From the NCBI GenBank assembly GCA_932294295.1, contig OW028578.1:37491185-37555184 (forward strand): a stretch of 64,000 nucleotides of DNA, in the 5' to 3' direction. Below, in pieces: positions 1 through 11,534 of this stretch; the first letter of the stretch is position 1; each line of letters opens with the position of its first letter. The notes under the pieces are model-generated. The model ran no database searches. It was not told the DNA's origin and was given only the letters and a program-made list of their open reading frames with translations. The translations under genes were made by a program, and so were the position numbers. Source of the stretch: Alitta virens (Eukaryota > Annelida > Polychaeta > Phyllodocida > Nereididae).

Positions 1-1876
1 GTCGAAAGCCTTGCTAGCATCCAGATAGGATACAAACACAGTTCCCATTCAGATTTCTGTAATAATCAATAATTTCCTTAGGGACATAAATGCACTGATC
101 TGTGCCATGTTTAGATTTATAAGCAAATTGGTTTGGATGAGTATCAAGGAGATCCTCCATCCTATTGAGAATGATTTTCTCTATGATCTTATTGGTAATG
201 CTAGCAAGGGCAATCGGTCTATAATTGTTCTTGCAACTTATCCCACCAGCCTTGTCTTTAATAACTGGGACAAGCACAACTGTCATCACTGTGTCAGGCA
301 AAAAGCCATGAATTAAAAAACTAGAAACACATTGACTGAGCAAATTCAGTATTATCTTCGAGGAGTAATGTATATGCTCAGCATAAAGACCATCCAGTCC
401 ACAACTTTTCCTACTCGGCAAAGAGTTCACAGCATGTTCTATATCAATAGGACTTACAAAAACATCATTGACAGATTCACCAATACAGTCATAATTTGAG
501 AGATATGTACTTTCTGATCTGATACAATTGAATATTTCATGGAAGTGAGACTTCCACATGTCGACTATATTGTCATCTCCCGTAACGCCTTCAACACTCC
601 CAGGTAATGGAGTATAACTGTTATTCATGACCTTAACTTCTTTCCAAAAGTCATCTTGTTTTAGATCGCACATTTTCTTGGCTAGTGATTCCCGTAGCAA
701 AACTTCCTCATGTCTCTTGATGTAACGTAGTGAGTATTTAAATCTGGCCTTAGTCCTGAGATGAAGCTCAAATAAGGGCCCTGATCTGGGTTTTCCAGCT
801 ATCAGCCATTGCCTCCTTATATCCCTGGAAGCATCATACATGTCAGACACCAAATCAGACCAACCAGGTCTAGCTTTAAAGTTCTTCTTGTTGCCCTTGA
901 GCATAGAGTCCCCACAGTTGACAAGTGTTCTGACAATGTCATCATAGAAAAGTCCAATGGCCTCACGGTGCATAAGATCATTGCAGGCAAGGTCCCTGCA
1001 TGCAAGAGCTGAATGTGGAGCTTCAATTTTAGCAAGCGCAATTTGGGTTTTTTCACAATAGTTTTGAAGTTCCCTCTCAGAGAGATTCTCTCAACAAAGT
1101 CTGATATGTTCACTGTTCATAGCACTTGTTAGAACAGGTACTGAGTCAGTGTCCAGATCTACAAAGACAGGTAAATGGTCTTCATCAGTGATAACATAGG
1201 CAATTGATATCTTTTGTATGATATTATTGAAGTCACAACTACTAACGATGTGATCCAACCAAGAAGTAGTGTTCTATGCAGGACTCACGTAAGTGTAGCT
1301 GCCCAATGGCAAAAGTTGTCTTGAGGATATCGTTAGTTGCCGATCATCACAAACATCTTCAAATAATCCACCAAAGACAGAAGTTCTAAGGTTGGAGATA
1401 TTTACATTCCAGTCACCAAGAATGGCATAACAAGTAACATTTAGTTCATCCAGTACAGCACCCAGCGCCCCAAGTTTTTCCACATACTCATCATAATTTC
1501 CATCACATTGATACGGCATGTACACTGTTAGCACCACAAATTTCCTGTCCCCAAAAGACAGTTCTATGCCGCAGCACCAGTCTAAATCAATGTCTACAGT
1601 ATTTACAACACAGTCCATTGTAGCTCTCCATAGTATCGCCACTCCACCGTATGGCCGCCCTGTTCTTATTCCATCGGCATGATTCACAGGTGCCTTTCCA
1701 AATCCATGATAATCAACATGTAAACTGTTGAGTGCATACAAGTCTTGCTGTGCATACCATCTTTCCTGTAAACACACAATATCTGAGGTCTGGAATACTT
1801 TAAGAATGTCAGGCCGCAATTGGATGTCATTATAATTTTTGGGCAGTCCACGGCAGTTGTAGCTAGCTACTCTGAA
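1..1876 (-). pseudogene. LINE ORF2: endonuclease plus partial reverse transcriptase, broken
   Basis: The N-terminal part (about 1876-1274) is an exonuclease-endonuclease-phosphatase domain: SYNCRGLP start, LQERW, GRPYGGVAILW and LGDWNVNI motifs. The same frame runs on through the linker to the RT (WKSHFHEIF, SCGLDGLYAEHIHYSS, YRPIALAS, NQFAYKSKHGTDQC). It is interrupted by TAG at 1274-1276 and TGA at 1091-1093. Near position 50 the frame shifts: the RT motif-A residues YLDASKAFD, at the extreme left edge, lie in a different frame. The catalytic YxDD box is outside the window. ORF2 normally nicks the target and reverse-transcribes the element RNA; this copy cannot. Confidence 0.8.
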
Positions 1877-2721
1877 TTTAGGATTATTGCTTTCAGACAG
1901 GTTGTATTATCACCGTCTAAACTGTCAACATCCCTAGCAATACCATCACTATCATCGAATGCTCTGCTAGCACGAGCGTGGGAGTCAGCAGCATGCTCAT
2001 CTGTCGACATAGGGTTGTCCATTATACCGATAGCCTTACGATTATTGGGCCTCTGCTCCCTCCACCACCTTACGAATACATCCTCAGGCCAGAGATCTTC
2101 TTTCATAAAGCTTGATGGGTCCAGACATTTGGCAGTGATGTGGAATGAAGCGTAGGTGTCGTACCGAGTAGTAACTTGTTCCACCGTCAAGTCACGGATA
2201 CCAGCTGTATCAGGGAGGTACTTTTTCAGATACATTTCCACATGTGTTTTAGTGACATCTGGTTCAAATCTCGTTGCAAACACATTAGCCAGTCGTAGCC
2301 TACGTCTGGGTTTCAAGTCCTTTGTGACAGTGTCAGCACCATGTACTGCTTCTTTGAGGAGTTTAACCTCATCCTGTTCAGGTCGAGTGCAACAAAACAA
2401 GGGAGATCTGACCCTTTTTTCGTTCATCAGTTTAAGTATATCTTCAATATTATGTCTGTCTTTCTCGGTCCCTTGTCTTTTACGGTAGCGAGTTGTTGTG
2501 CTGTCAGCACACAAATCAAAAGCCAGCCTCTTTGCAGAGTCAATCTCTTCTTCATTATACGTGCCCAAACACAGTTGCACAAGAGTTGCAGGCGGTAGAA
2601 CACTCGATTTGTTTGACAGGAAGCACAAAAGTTCATTAACCACGACCCCATCACAATTGACAGCTCCCGTGTTTACAACCTTTCTAGACGTCATATCTCC
2701 GTTTTCAGGACATCTCCGCAC
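1867..2721 (-). CDS. LINE ORF1-like protein
   Basis: A 284-residue open frame immediately upstream of the endonuclease frame. It carries an acidic/basic middle segment and, towards the C-terminus, a WPEDVFVRWWREQR stretch of the kind seen in ORF1 proteins of marine-invertebrate LINEs. Its stop (TAG at 1867-1869) lies beside the start of the endonuclease frame, whose coding (SYNCRGLP) begins around 1855-1876 in another frame, so the two ORFs overlap slightly. The likely role is nucleic-acid binding in the retrotransposition particle, inferred from position. This frame is intact, unlike ORF2. No zinc knuckle was seen. Confidence 0.6.
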   Translation of the reverse strand: MRRCPENGDMTSRKVVNTGAVNCDGVVVNELLCFLSNKSSVLPPATLVQLCLGTYNEEEIDSAKRLAFDLCADSTTTRYRKRQGTEKDRHNIEDILKLMNEKRVRSPLFCCTRPEQDEVKLLKEAVHGADTVTKDLKPRRRLRLANVFATRFEPDVTKTHVEMYLKKYLPDTAGIRDLTVEQVTTRYDTYASFHITAKCLDPSSFMKEDLWPEDVFVRWWREQRPNNRKAIGIMDNPMSTDEHAADSHARASRAFDDSDGIARDVDSLDGDNTTCLKAIILNSE

Positions 2722-2725
2722 CTAG

Positions 2726-3290
2726 GACTGACCATCAATGATCCTCAGACTGAAAGTCAACTCCTTCACCACTGTGTGTGAAGTTCATCCACTTTTTAGT
2801 ACCAATTTCCGACGAAATAGAGAGCTGCTTACGATCCACATGCGATCAGCGTGAGCGATAATACAATCACTGTATAAATATAAATTTCACACATTTTCCT
2901 GAACAATTCAGTCTTTGTTTGATGAAAATCGGACCAATATTAGAAGAGCAGCAACCTTTTAAAGTATATGAATACCTATGCCATAGTGTAGGCATACCAG
3001 GAGTAGGGTCAAAACGACCAACTACCATAACGGCACTCCCCATGACGACCAATAAGCCAAAATGGCCACCCCCATAACGGCCAAATATTCAAAACGGCCA
3101 ATGACCAGGTTGGTCACCCCCGGATTTGTATTAAAGGCCTATAAATGTAGTATTTAATTACCAGCAATATTTCTAGTTTAAGTTGTTGACCAAAATCAGC
3201 CTGCTGGCATGTCCATGAGATCTTATGTATGAGTATAGTATTGTTTTTTTTTAAATGTTGGTTAAAATTTTTTACTCTTACACCATTAGT
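2726..3290. other. Non-coding spacer with degenerate ACGGCCA motifs
   Basis: No coding potential was seen. From about 3005 to 3110 a short motif close to AAAACGGCCAA/ACGACCA recurs irregularly, a degenerate low-order repeat. The left part may include the 5' leader of the neighbouring LINE. Confidence 0.4.
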
Positions 3291-3420
3291 TAAACCCATC
3301 TAATACTCTGGCAAGGAAACGAGAAGGCGGTCTCTTGTGAGTGGCTTGAATAGGCCTTTATTGGCAACATACATGAATCAGAACACACATATAAGAGACA
3401 TTGCTCTTGTGGAAGCCCAT
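3291..3420. repeat. Split direct repeat of the DIRS-like element, outer copy
   Basis: A 130-bp sequence beginning TAAACCCATCTAATACTCTG and ending TTGTGGAAGCCCAT. It is repeated at 3937-4066, offset 646 bp, with only a few differences by eye (GGCGG/GGCAG, GGCTTG/GGCCTG, CAGAAC/CACAAC, TATAAG/TACAAG). Confidence 0.9.
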
Positions 3421-3537
3421 GCTCCTCAAACACAAGGAAATCGCAAATGTCTCTGAAAACATACATGTTAGTTATTCAACTTTAACATGAATGAAACTTA
3501 TATATATATTAGTATAAACGTCATGAGCAAAAGCAAT

Positions 3538-3661
3538 GACTTACTCTAGTCTTATGGTAACTTAAACAGTACAAGACTTATCCTAGTCTTATCATAACTT
3601 AGACAATAATAATCAGCACATGACTTATTCTAGTGTTATCATAACTTAGACAATAATACTC
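3538..3661. repeat. Short tandem repeat, three copies
   Basis: Three imperfect copies of a 36-48 bp unit start with GACTTA at 3538, 3574 and 3622 and share the core CTAGTCTTATCATAACTTAGAC. They lie in the interval between the two split-repeat copies. Confidence 0.7.
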
Positions 3662-3935
3662 ACTGTGAAAGAATGAAAATATATATACATATGATAAATA
3701 TGTTATACAATGAATTAATATCGAGAAAAATGGTGAACCATCTAGAATTAATAAATTTTCTTTTTTTATAACGAAGGAATGAAAGCGAATGACCACTTAG
3801 CCCTTGTCCCTGGGTTTTATAGGGCTTGAAAAGGGATTAAAATGATATGCCTATGATTGGCCAATATGAGGAGTGCGGCGCCAGGAAAGGTGGGGAGCAT
3901 TAATGCTTAACTAATTTTATATTAATAAAATATAT

Positions 3936-4905
3936 TTAAACCCATCTAATACTCTGGCAAGGAAACGAGAAGGCAGTCTCTTGTGAGTGGCCTGAATAGG
4001 CCTTTATTGGCAACATACATGAATCACAACACACATACAAGAGACATTGCTCTTGTGGAAGCCCATTAGTTCGAAGCAATTCCCAAGAGCTATAATATAA
4101 GGAAATTAAGAGAAAAACGGGGGTTAAATTAAAAAATTCGCATATGATGTGTAATTTTTTGGGTGCAGTGAAGAGGGGGCGAGGACCTGAAGCAAAAAGG
4201 GCTGCCAAAGAAGCCGTCTGAGCGTCTGAAGGCCTAATATATAATTTATAGGCTTCTGACTTCCAGCCCCCGAGGCGCTTAATGACAGGCTCTGGCAACT
4301 GAAGCGCTGCGGCGTCAGTAGCAACACCTGCCCGCAGAGAATGGGGGAGTGATATTTTGTCTGCTGAAAGCCCTGCAGCCTCAAAAATCTGCTTCATTCT
4401 AAATGATAATAACCTGTGGGTCACCGGTGCATCATTATGGAATAAGAATAATGGAGCGTCAGGAGATGCTTTCCTGGATCTAAGATATAAGCTTAAAGAG
4501 CAGTAGGCACATACTTCCGTGCCAGAACAACCTACTGTAACAGAAAAACCGGATATTGAAGTTTTTGAGGAAGGTACTCTAATTACCATGGTATGAGACA
4601 GTAGAGGCCCTGACTGGCACTGGACCCGCACGCTCTACTGATTTGAGCGCCCATTTGAGACGAGTGGTGTAAATATCCCTACGAGGAATGCCTGCTGCGA
4701 CCAGCCACGCTCTCACTCCGGAGAGATATACCCTAATGGATGCGAGGGAAAGATTATTTAATGACAAATAAGCTATAAACCTGAGAGCTGTAAGCTCGTC
4801 GAACTCCAAAGGATCTAGCATATAAAAACTGGAGAAATGGAGATACCGGTTGACTGCAGCAGAATAGGAGCAGCGAGAGTTAACGGCCAGCCCGGCACCA
4901 ACCAA
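3936..4905 (-). pseudogene. DIRS-type tyrosine recombinase, internally deleted
   Basis: The N-terminal core-binding part (4905-4579) resembles the SAM-like domain of phage-integrase-fold recombinases (RCSYSAAVNRYLHFSSF, LTALRFIAYLSLNNLS, LSGVRAWL). A second frame (4631-3936) carries the C-terminal catalytic part: PHSLRAGVATDAA (the H-x-x-R box), LGGWKSEAYKLYIRP (the G-W then Tyr nucleophile). Between them the frame shifts, and the segment that should carry the first catalytic Arg is not recognisable, so a deletion probably removed it. In a working element this enzyme integrates a circular DNA copy by site-specific recombination without target duplication. Confidence 0.75.
3937..4066. repeat. 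Split direct repeat of the DIRS-like element, inner copy
   Basis: The second copy of the 130-bp repeat at 3291-3420. It abuts and slightly overlaps the end of the recombinase reading frame (TAA-side limit at 3936), as expected for the B1 copy of a split-repeat retroelement. Confidence 0.9.
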
Positions 4906-4950
4906 ACCAGCTACCCGTAAATAGAGATCTGAAAAAAGACATAAATAATT

Positions 4951-6736
4951 TCAGACAAGCTGATCATAATAAGTGACATTGGACGGCCATATACGGGCCG
5001 GGATGCAATGTCCGATACGCCCTAAGAACTCTTCGATTTTTCCTCTACTGAGGACATCGGCATTGACATTGTCAAGCGTAGCAATGTAAACAACAATAAT
5101 GTCTATTCTATGATGCTCTACAATCAGAGCCCATTGTCTTACCAGCTCCATGACTTCAGGGACTGGGGTATACAATTTATTCAATATATAACACGCAGCT
5201 GAATTGTCGACATGAAAAATGACTTTTGAATCAGCCCAGTCTGCAGCCCAAGTGGCCAATGCCTTTACTGCCGCGTGCATCTCTCGCCAATTGATGGATT
5301 GGTGGCCCAAAGGGGGCCTGTGCACCTACGTACTGAATAGCAAACCAGCTATTGCCAGACACGGCGCCATAACCAAAATCACTGGCATCCGTATAGACAT
5401 GCCATACTTTACCGACAGACCAGTCAGTCTTGAACATATGCACGCCGTTATGACTATCAATGCAGTTGTACCACCACTCGATGTCAGCTAAGGCTTCTCC
5501 CGACAAGCGAACTTTATGGTGCAGCAACTTCGGCCTCTTGGCTAAGCCTATAAGTCGACCAAGAAAAGCCCTACCCGAGCGCACAACACATGCAGCAAAA
5601 GCTAGCTTATCTACTAAACTAAGCAAACCTCTCTTTGTGCCCACTCGCTTGGAGCGCCAACTTGCGAGAACACTCTTAATCTCAGCTACCCTGTCTTCCG
5701 AAATACGAAGCTCAAAATGCTCGCCGTCAACAATAATCCCTAGGAATTCTACTACCCTGGATGGACAAGTTACTTTGGCTGACTGCACTTTAAAACCGGA
5801 TTTATCACACACTTCGAGCATCTTGTCCAGATGAGCCCTGCACTCGCTCTCAGACTCAGCTATAACCAGAAAATCGTCGACATAACGAACCAGATTATCT
5901 GTGACCCCTTCGTACATCATGAACGCACGTAGTGCTTCTGCAAAACAGTCAGTTTTGGTCAGTGCTGATCGAAGTCCGAAATTCAAAACTTTATAAAAAT
6001 AAAAATAAGGGGACTCTGTGATTGAAGCCCACTGAAATCCTAATAAGTGCCAATCATCAGGATGCATGCCTATGTGCTTATAGGCATCCTTCAAGTCCAA
6101 CTTGGACATATAAGGTGCCTGGAATTTAGTGCAGCAATCGACAGTAGAATACTGCAATGAAAAATCATCAGGATCTATATCATCATTAACTGAGCATGAA
6201 GGCGGATACGACAAGTCATGTATCAGCCTAATCTTTGACTTATCCCGTTTCATAAATGCGCCCAACGGTGAAACCACATAATAATCAAAATCGGGTATTT
6301 CAAAAGGCCAAAATAATCGACCCATGGCAAGGTCGAGGTCAATGACCTTGGTTACAGCTTTATGAAATTCCAAGGCTGAGGGCCAGTTAGGGGATATGAC
6401 TGTAACAGAAGCTGCAGCTCTCCCAATCTTAACCCCGTTACATAATTGGCCAAGCAGGCGCTGCGCTTTTTCTACATTATAAACTAGGGGTAAGTGTTCA
6501 CTCCAATATGGTTCATTCAGGAACATTATTGGGCTTAGACTTGTTGCATTTGGTACAAATCTTGAACCCTTCATGACCTCCACACCCGACGCAGACATGT
6601 TTTCTACTGCACTTGGCGTCATATCTACACCTGTCATCTTGGAATCTATAGCACACCTCATTATGGGATTGACCTTGGGGCTGAACTTGACCTGGTTTTT
6701 TGAATTTGGACAAGTCGTTGGCCTGCCCAGGGCCAC
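4951..6736 (-). pseudogene. DIRS-type reverse transcriptase-RNase H, frameshifted
   Basis: The RT runs from about residue 75 (PYWSEHLP) through IRLIHDLSYPP, SKLDLKDAYKHI, LNFGLRSAL and the catalytic YVDDFLV. The RNase H domain starts at WHVYTDASDFGYGAV. Near 5300 the frame changes: the rest of RNase H (SINWREMHAAVKAL, FHVDNSAACYILN, NADVLSRG) continues in the frame 5325-4951, so one small indel separates the halves. The 5' part overlaps the gag-like frame (6513-6736). Otherwise the domain order and spacing look complete for DIRS-group pol. Confidence 0.85.
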
Positions 6737-7861
6737 GAAAGGGACAATCCAGAGTCACGTGATCAATGGCGGAACATTTATTACACCTGCTGGTGCTACG
6801 CAATGCTGAGGAATCAAATGTCAAAACATATAGCTCTTGGTTTAGCCTAGAAAACCTAAGTGACTTACGGAGACCGAGCGATTGGCGATGGCGGGTATCA
6901 TATGTAAGGACAAATGGTAATTTAAATTTGTGAAACATAGTAAGAATGAAGGAGCGATAATTCACCATTTCAATGAATACTTCAAAAGCAAAATGGCCAC
7001 ACAGGAGGAGCTCATAAGTTCCCCAGGCTTCCAGCCACTTAAAGGAATTAGAAATGGTTTTTTCACTCCTTTGATACTTAAAATTGACTACGCCATTAAT
7101 ATCAACAAGACTATGAAGTTCGTCATTGTCGGCTACAGCACTGCTAATTAATTCGACAAGCTCAACTAACTCACCACTAATCGCGGATTCTCTGGTACGA
7201 TTGGTGACGTGCTCTGTCCCCAGAATGGCGACGAGCTCCATGTTGTGTCCGTGGGCACCTGGCCAAACTGCTCTACGATTGTTCATGGACTTGTCAACGC
7301 TGAAGTCTGATGTTTCGTACATTCTCCGATCGATTGGAGGTGGAACAGCGCATCGTTCCTAGTTCAGATGACTGTCATTCCAGGTATCTCCTCGGCCCAG
7401 GCTATGACGCCTCATCATCTCATGGAGTGACCTCTCTGGATGGACGGGATGACGGTGAACAGCATACTTGGAGGGCCTTTCCTCATTCCATAACTTCTGG
7501 CTTGGCGACTCGGCATCCAACCCAGCGAAGCGAACGCCCCGCTCACGCTCAAGCCATGCTTGACCACGTGCATCACTCTCTGGTATTCGGGCCCGGGAGG
7601 GCGAGGATTCTATCCTCCTGACATAATCACGACCTCTCACTTTCTCTCTCTCTGGCACGGGACTGAACTCTCTGGCTCTTCTTGTCCGTAATGTGGCACT
7701 CTATCAAAGCTTACCGGCTCACATTTCTGTATCATTTCTCTCAAATCTCTTGCCTCTCTCAATTCTCTTATTTCTCTTATTTCTCTCATTTCTCTCATCT
7801 CTCTCCTCTCTCTCTCATCTCTCTCACGTATGTACATGGGATTTTCCAACTCCCCACTCAT
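6513..7861 (-). pseudogene. DIRS-like gag region with zinc knuckle, broken
   Basis: Three pieces. 7861-7637 is very rich in Arg/Glu/Met (RERDERERREMREMREIR), probably a charged coiled or disordered N-terminus. 7658-7359 continues after a frameshift. A single stop at 7359-7361 separates it from 7322-6513 in the same frame. The last piece holds a retroviral-type knuckle, C-x2-C-x4-H-x4-C (CNKCSAIDHVTLDC), followed by a second Cys/His cluster (CYRFQDDRCRY to CVGCGGHEGFKICTKC). Nucleic-acid packaging is the expected role from the family. Confidence 0.65.
7735..7840. repeat. CT-rich low-complexity tract
   Basis: Short runs of CTCTCATTTCTCT-like sequence. On the minus strand this encodes the Arg/Glu/Met-rich part of the gag region, so the low complexity is probably coding in origin. 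Plus-strand Ser/Leu/Phe-rich frames here are shadows. Confidence 0.75.
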
Positions 7862-8029
7862 GCTTCTTATGTAACTTTCACTTTCACAAGACCTTCTCGC
7901 AACCTTGTCTCGCCAGCGCTGTGGTCATTAACATACAATGTATCAGCCTCTCTTTCTCGCACCTGATCTCTCTCATAACTGTACGGTGGCCTCACGAATC
8001 CGGCAAAGCCTTCATCGTCACCTAGGGCA

Positions 8030-10717
8030 TAGCTTGCTAAGACAAACCTACCATTTGGTCACCCGCTAACACTGAAAACTCAGTTCTGTGACACTTAGGC
8101 TGGGCAGGGCTAGCCAAGTATTATTTCTTCATCAAGAACCTATTCCAATATATGACACTTGATCATAATCATCATGACATGGGGAAAAAAACGAAGGAAT
8201 TATTATTTAATGATTTTTTTTTTTTTTTTTTTTTGGTATATATGTGAATGTCATGTTGTATTACTGATCCTGTACCTGAGGGTAATTAAGCAACACCATA
8301 TTTTTTTGCTGAGCAAACATGCACTTCATTGTCTAAATAAAGTGTCAGGTAAGTTACCCAAAACCAACGTGTTTACCATGAGGTTGAAAATTCTATATTA
8401 GTACTATGTGTTTTACTAAAGTTGTTAATGTATAAAATAAATTGTATTTATATATTTTATTTATACACTGTGCATTTATAAAGTCAAGGGCAAACATCCG
8501 CACAATATTTCCAGACAATTTTTATGTCTGGACCATTCGACCAAGCCCCCCCCCATCCCCCTCCCTGCCTACACTGCCTACACTGCTGCTGCGTTGACCC
8601 ATATATTCTCAAAACTCAGAGCGTTCAATCGCTTAAATGTACCTGGTCTGTCATAGAACATAGTATGATATTTCTATACTCGATAAAGGCCTAGGCTCAG
8701 GTATAAAAAAAGTGGTTGCAACGCTTTCGCGCTGCCAGGCGCTTCTTTTGATGTATCGCCATGTCTGATGGGCTGATTCCATGCCTTGACCACTTTCATA
8801 GTTTATAACAAATTGTTATAAAAAAAAAAGATTGGTCATAGTGTGGAAGTGGTCAAGGCACGGATGCGATTTCAGGTAAAACTTTTTAGTGTGTTATATG
8901 CCTTTTTGCATGAAAGAATGTAGCTAATAAATAAGAATATTGAGTGCAAAAAGGACCATAATTGCCTAAAGTACCCGTTTGCATCAACTACTGTAATTTT
9001 TTCTGAGGTACATAGTGAAAAAAGGATCTTAGTCTGCTTGAGAATCAGCAAATATTCTGCATTCGGCAGTCAGTGCAATAAGGTTCTTACTTTTTTGTGA
9101 GGTTAATAAGCAGAGACGAATGAGCAGAAGCCTGGGGTGTAGGCTAAAGAAAACAATTGGGCCCCCACCCCTGTGTATTCTGTGCATTTTACAGCAAAAT
9201 TCATAGAGTTGGAAACCAAGCTCATGTCATGCGAATCCAGAACTTCCAGTGGCCAAGGCAGTCCCTCAACCAACAAGATTCCTGGATTCACGTGACATCA
9301 TCTGGAGTTAAGCTTCCAAGTCTGAGATAGTTTCCCAGTCAACAAATTTCACTGTAATGCAAAAGGTAAAAAATGTTCTGAAAATTTAGAGATGCTTGAC
9401 TTTTAAATGTTTGATTTATCACACCACGGAGAACTTCATGATAACCAGGCTTAGAAAACAGGAACTAAAGGTGTACAAAAAAGGGGGGTGTCTATGTCCT
9501 GACAATCATTAAAAAAAAATATTATTAAGAAGTTTATCATAGGCAATAACGATGTATCATATAATAAAGATTTTTTTTTCCTCCCCATATAAGAAGCACA
9601 GTCCATCTTATTTTACATTGTAGGGCTAATTTCTATCAGTTGTGGTAACTGAAAGCAGATGAGTTAGTCCCATGAACTTGCAAAACAGCAAAACCTTCTT
9701 GATAATATTGCTTATTGTCATAAAATAAACCCTTAGAAATGCAGTTAATGACCACATGGAGATATATATGTCCTTTATCTCGTATCAGTTATTGGCATGG
9801 ACTGGATTACTGACTTAAGGTAAATTTTCAATTTATTGTTTGGCCAAGAAAAAGTTATCAATAAATATAATTTAATAACTGATGATTATTGGTTTTGATT
9901 TATAACAAGCAGTATCCAGCACTCAATGCTGTTCAATAGATGAAGTAAAGGCTAAAATTAAAGTTAAGATTTAACGTACCACAAAATTTTGCAAAGAAAC
10001 AAAAAGTAAAGATTCAAAAGATTACAAGATACTATTATTTCTGTGATTAAAAAGCGCTTGTATAACAAGTCCATGTGTGTGATGTGAGTGCCAAGATTGC
10101 TATATCACTGCCCACTGAAAGTGACCAATGTAAATGTCATGTTGAATTTTTTCAACATCAACACTCAACAGAGAAGAAATTTTCTTTGTAGCTTTGAAAT
10201 GATCCTTAATTACATTACCAAATGAATATAGTTGTTAGATGAAAAGTTAAACTATCCTAATTCAATAAAGACTCAGTTGTGACATTTACAACAGTTGCTT
10301 TTCCTTTAGTTATATTTGTATATATACTCCACCACGTGACCTTTTCTATTGTTCTTTTGCAGGATATAACCAACAAAATTGTTAGTTGTTTCGCGTACCA
10401 AAGGCAGTAAAACAAAACAATCAAACAAATTAGTAAATATGTTTATGGAGTATAAGTTAGTTATGCCTTCGGTGTCGGCATATAGCCAACAAAAATGTGA
10501 GTTAACACCCTCCTCTTTGAGATATAACTATTACATAATCTCATTTAAAAAGTCTAACTATGATGCTAGTAATACACAAAACTAAATAGGTACTTACGTC
10601 AAGACTCAAGAGGACTGACTTGACACAAATTCTAAGTGCCTCAAGTGGAATTTTTTATATTTCTTTTGTCACAGGCCCCCAGAGCTCTGGGCTTTAGGCT
10701 TCAGCCTATCCAGCCTA
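8030..10717. other. AT-rich non-coding region
   Basis: No convincing gene on either strand. It contains a T-run at 8212-8233, a poly-C run near 8546-8556 followed by CTGCCTACA repeats, and a hairpin at 8781-8861. Short open frames of 60-80 codons show no domain, no codon pattern and no splice context. Confidence 0.6.
8781..8861. repeat. Inverted repeat (hairpin)
   Basis: ATGCCTTGACCACTTTC (8781-8797) pairs with GAAGTGGTCAAGGCAC (about 8845-8861). The loop contains a second palindrome, TTATAACAAATTGTTATAA. It could be the ends of a small MITE or a local palindrome. No target duplication was recognised. Confidence 0.6.
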
Positions 10718-11430
10718 ATGGGTAATCCATCCCTGACAAAGTTAGAAAGGATATTGCTCCAATGGATGTCAGGGATATATTTTTGCATACAGGAATCACA
10801 ATATGACATGAGAGACAATGAAAAATTTACTTTGCCACAATACAATGCAGTGTGCTCTGGCAAGAACAGTATTAGATACTATGGGGCTAAACTATGGAAT
10901 AGTATTCCAGTATCAATAAAGAATAGTCAATCACTCAAGACTTTCAAATCAGCTGTGAATAAGTGGCGGCTCACATGTGACATTGACTGCATCAAGTAAA
11001 TTGCCGCTACTCCTGTATTTCTTGATTATTTTCAGATAACGATTTATCTTGACAACACAATGGATTAGCATTATCATCTACATTCATCGGCAAAGCAGTC
11101 CAAGACATTTTAATTCTAAAAACAAATGAACAGTTGAGTTTTAAATGTTATTTTAAACTTGTGATAGTCGTGCAGAAGTTTTACAACTTGCATGATTGAA
11201 TACGACTCAGAATAAAAGTTTAAATACATAAATTGAATTATGAACAAACTATTAAACCATTAATGTATATTTATTTGTCAAATCCATACTTTTAATGCTT
11301 TTTCTTTTGTATGGGTAAAGGCCATAAATGCCATTTTGGCATCATGCCACTATTTTGTCATATACTTCCTTAAATGTATAAATATTTCAAACTGCATGTT
11401 TAACATGGTCAATAAATCTTGAATCATATC
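10718..11430 (+). mobile_element. LINE 3' end: C-terminal RT tail plus 3' UTR
   Basis: The frame 10718-10999 ends in a signature typical of the extreme C-terminus of LINE ORF2 proteins: FTLPQYNAV, SGKNSIRYYGAKLWNSIP, then KNSQSLKTFKSAVNKW before the stop. The RT and endonuclease are absent, so this is a 5'-truncated insertion. Downstream AT-rich sequence to about 11430, with AATAAATCTTGAATC near the end, is probably its 3' UTR. It is on the opposite strand to the LINE at the left edge and is not obviously the same family. Confidence 0.75.
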
Positions 11431-11534
11431 TTTGAACTGTCACATTAAAGGCAATAGAATGAACATCAAGGATCAAAACAGCTTAAGTTCATATTCTAAC
11501 TATGTACTCTTGTATGTCACACTAGAAATGTATA

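Larger units (their letters stand above)
1..2725 (-). mobile_element. LINE (non-LTR) retrotransposon fragment, cut by the window edge
   Basis: Minus-strand non-LTR element. Reading right to left it has an ORF1-like protein, then an overlapping ORF2 with an apurinic-type endonuclease and the first part of a reverse transcriptase, leaving the window in the RT. The ORF1-then-EEP-RT order is that of the CR1/L2/jockey/Rex range of LINEs. I cannot assign the clade. The copy is dead: ORF2 has two in-frame stops and a frameshift. The 5' end is probably near 2725-2860, where coding sequence stops. Confidence 0.85.
3291..7870 (-). mobile_element. DIRS-like tyrosine-recombinase retrotransposon, decayed
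   Basis: On the minus strand, from right to left: a charged gag-like region with a zinc knuckle, an RT-RNase H polyprotein and a tyrosine recombinase, then a split direct repeat. This order, and a YR instead of a DDE integrase, defines the DIRS/Ngaro/PAT group. The 130-bp repeat occurs at 3937-4066 and 3291-3420 with 516 bp between, matching the B1-A2-B2 part of a PAT/Ngaro-type split repeat. I could not find the partner A1 copy at the right end, so that end is truncated or diverged. Frameshifts and stops occur in every gene. Confidence 0.85.

Noticed and set aside
7682..8025. Plus-strand Ser/Leu/Phe-rich frames
   Set aside because: They are the complement of the CT-rich tract that encodes the charged gag region of the DIRS-like element on the minus strand.
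10718..10999. Independent small gene
   Set aside because: Its C-terminal signature is that of LINE ORF2 tails; better explained as a 5'-truncated LINE.
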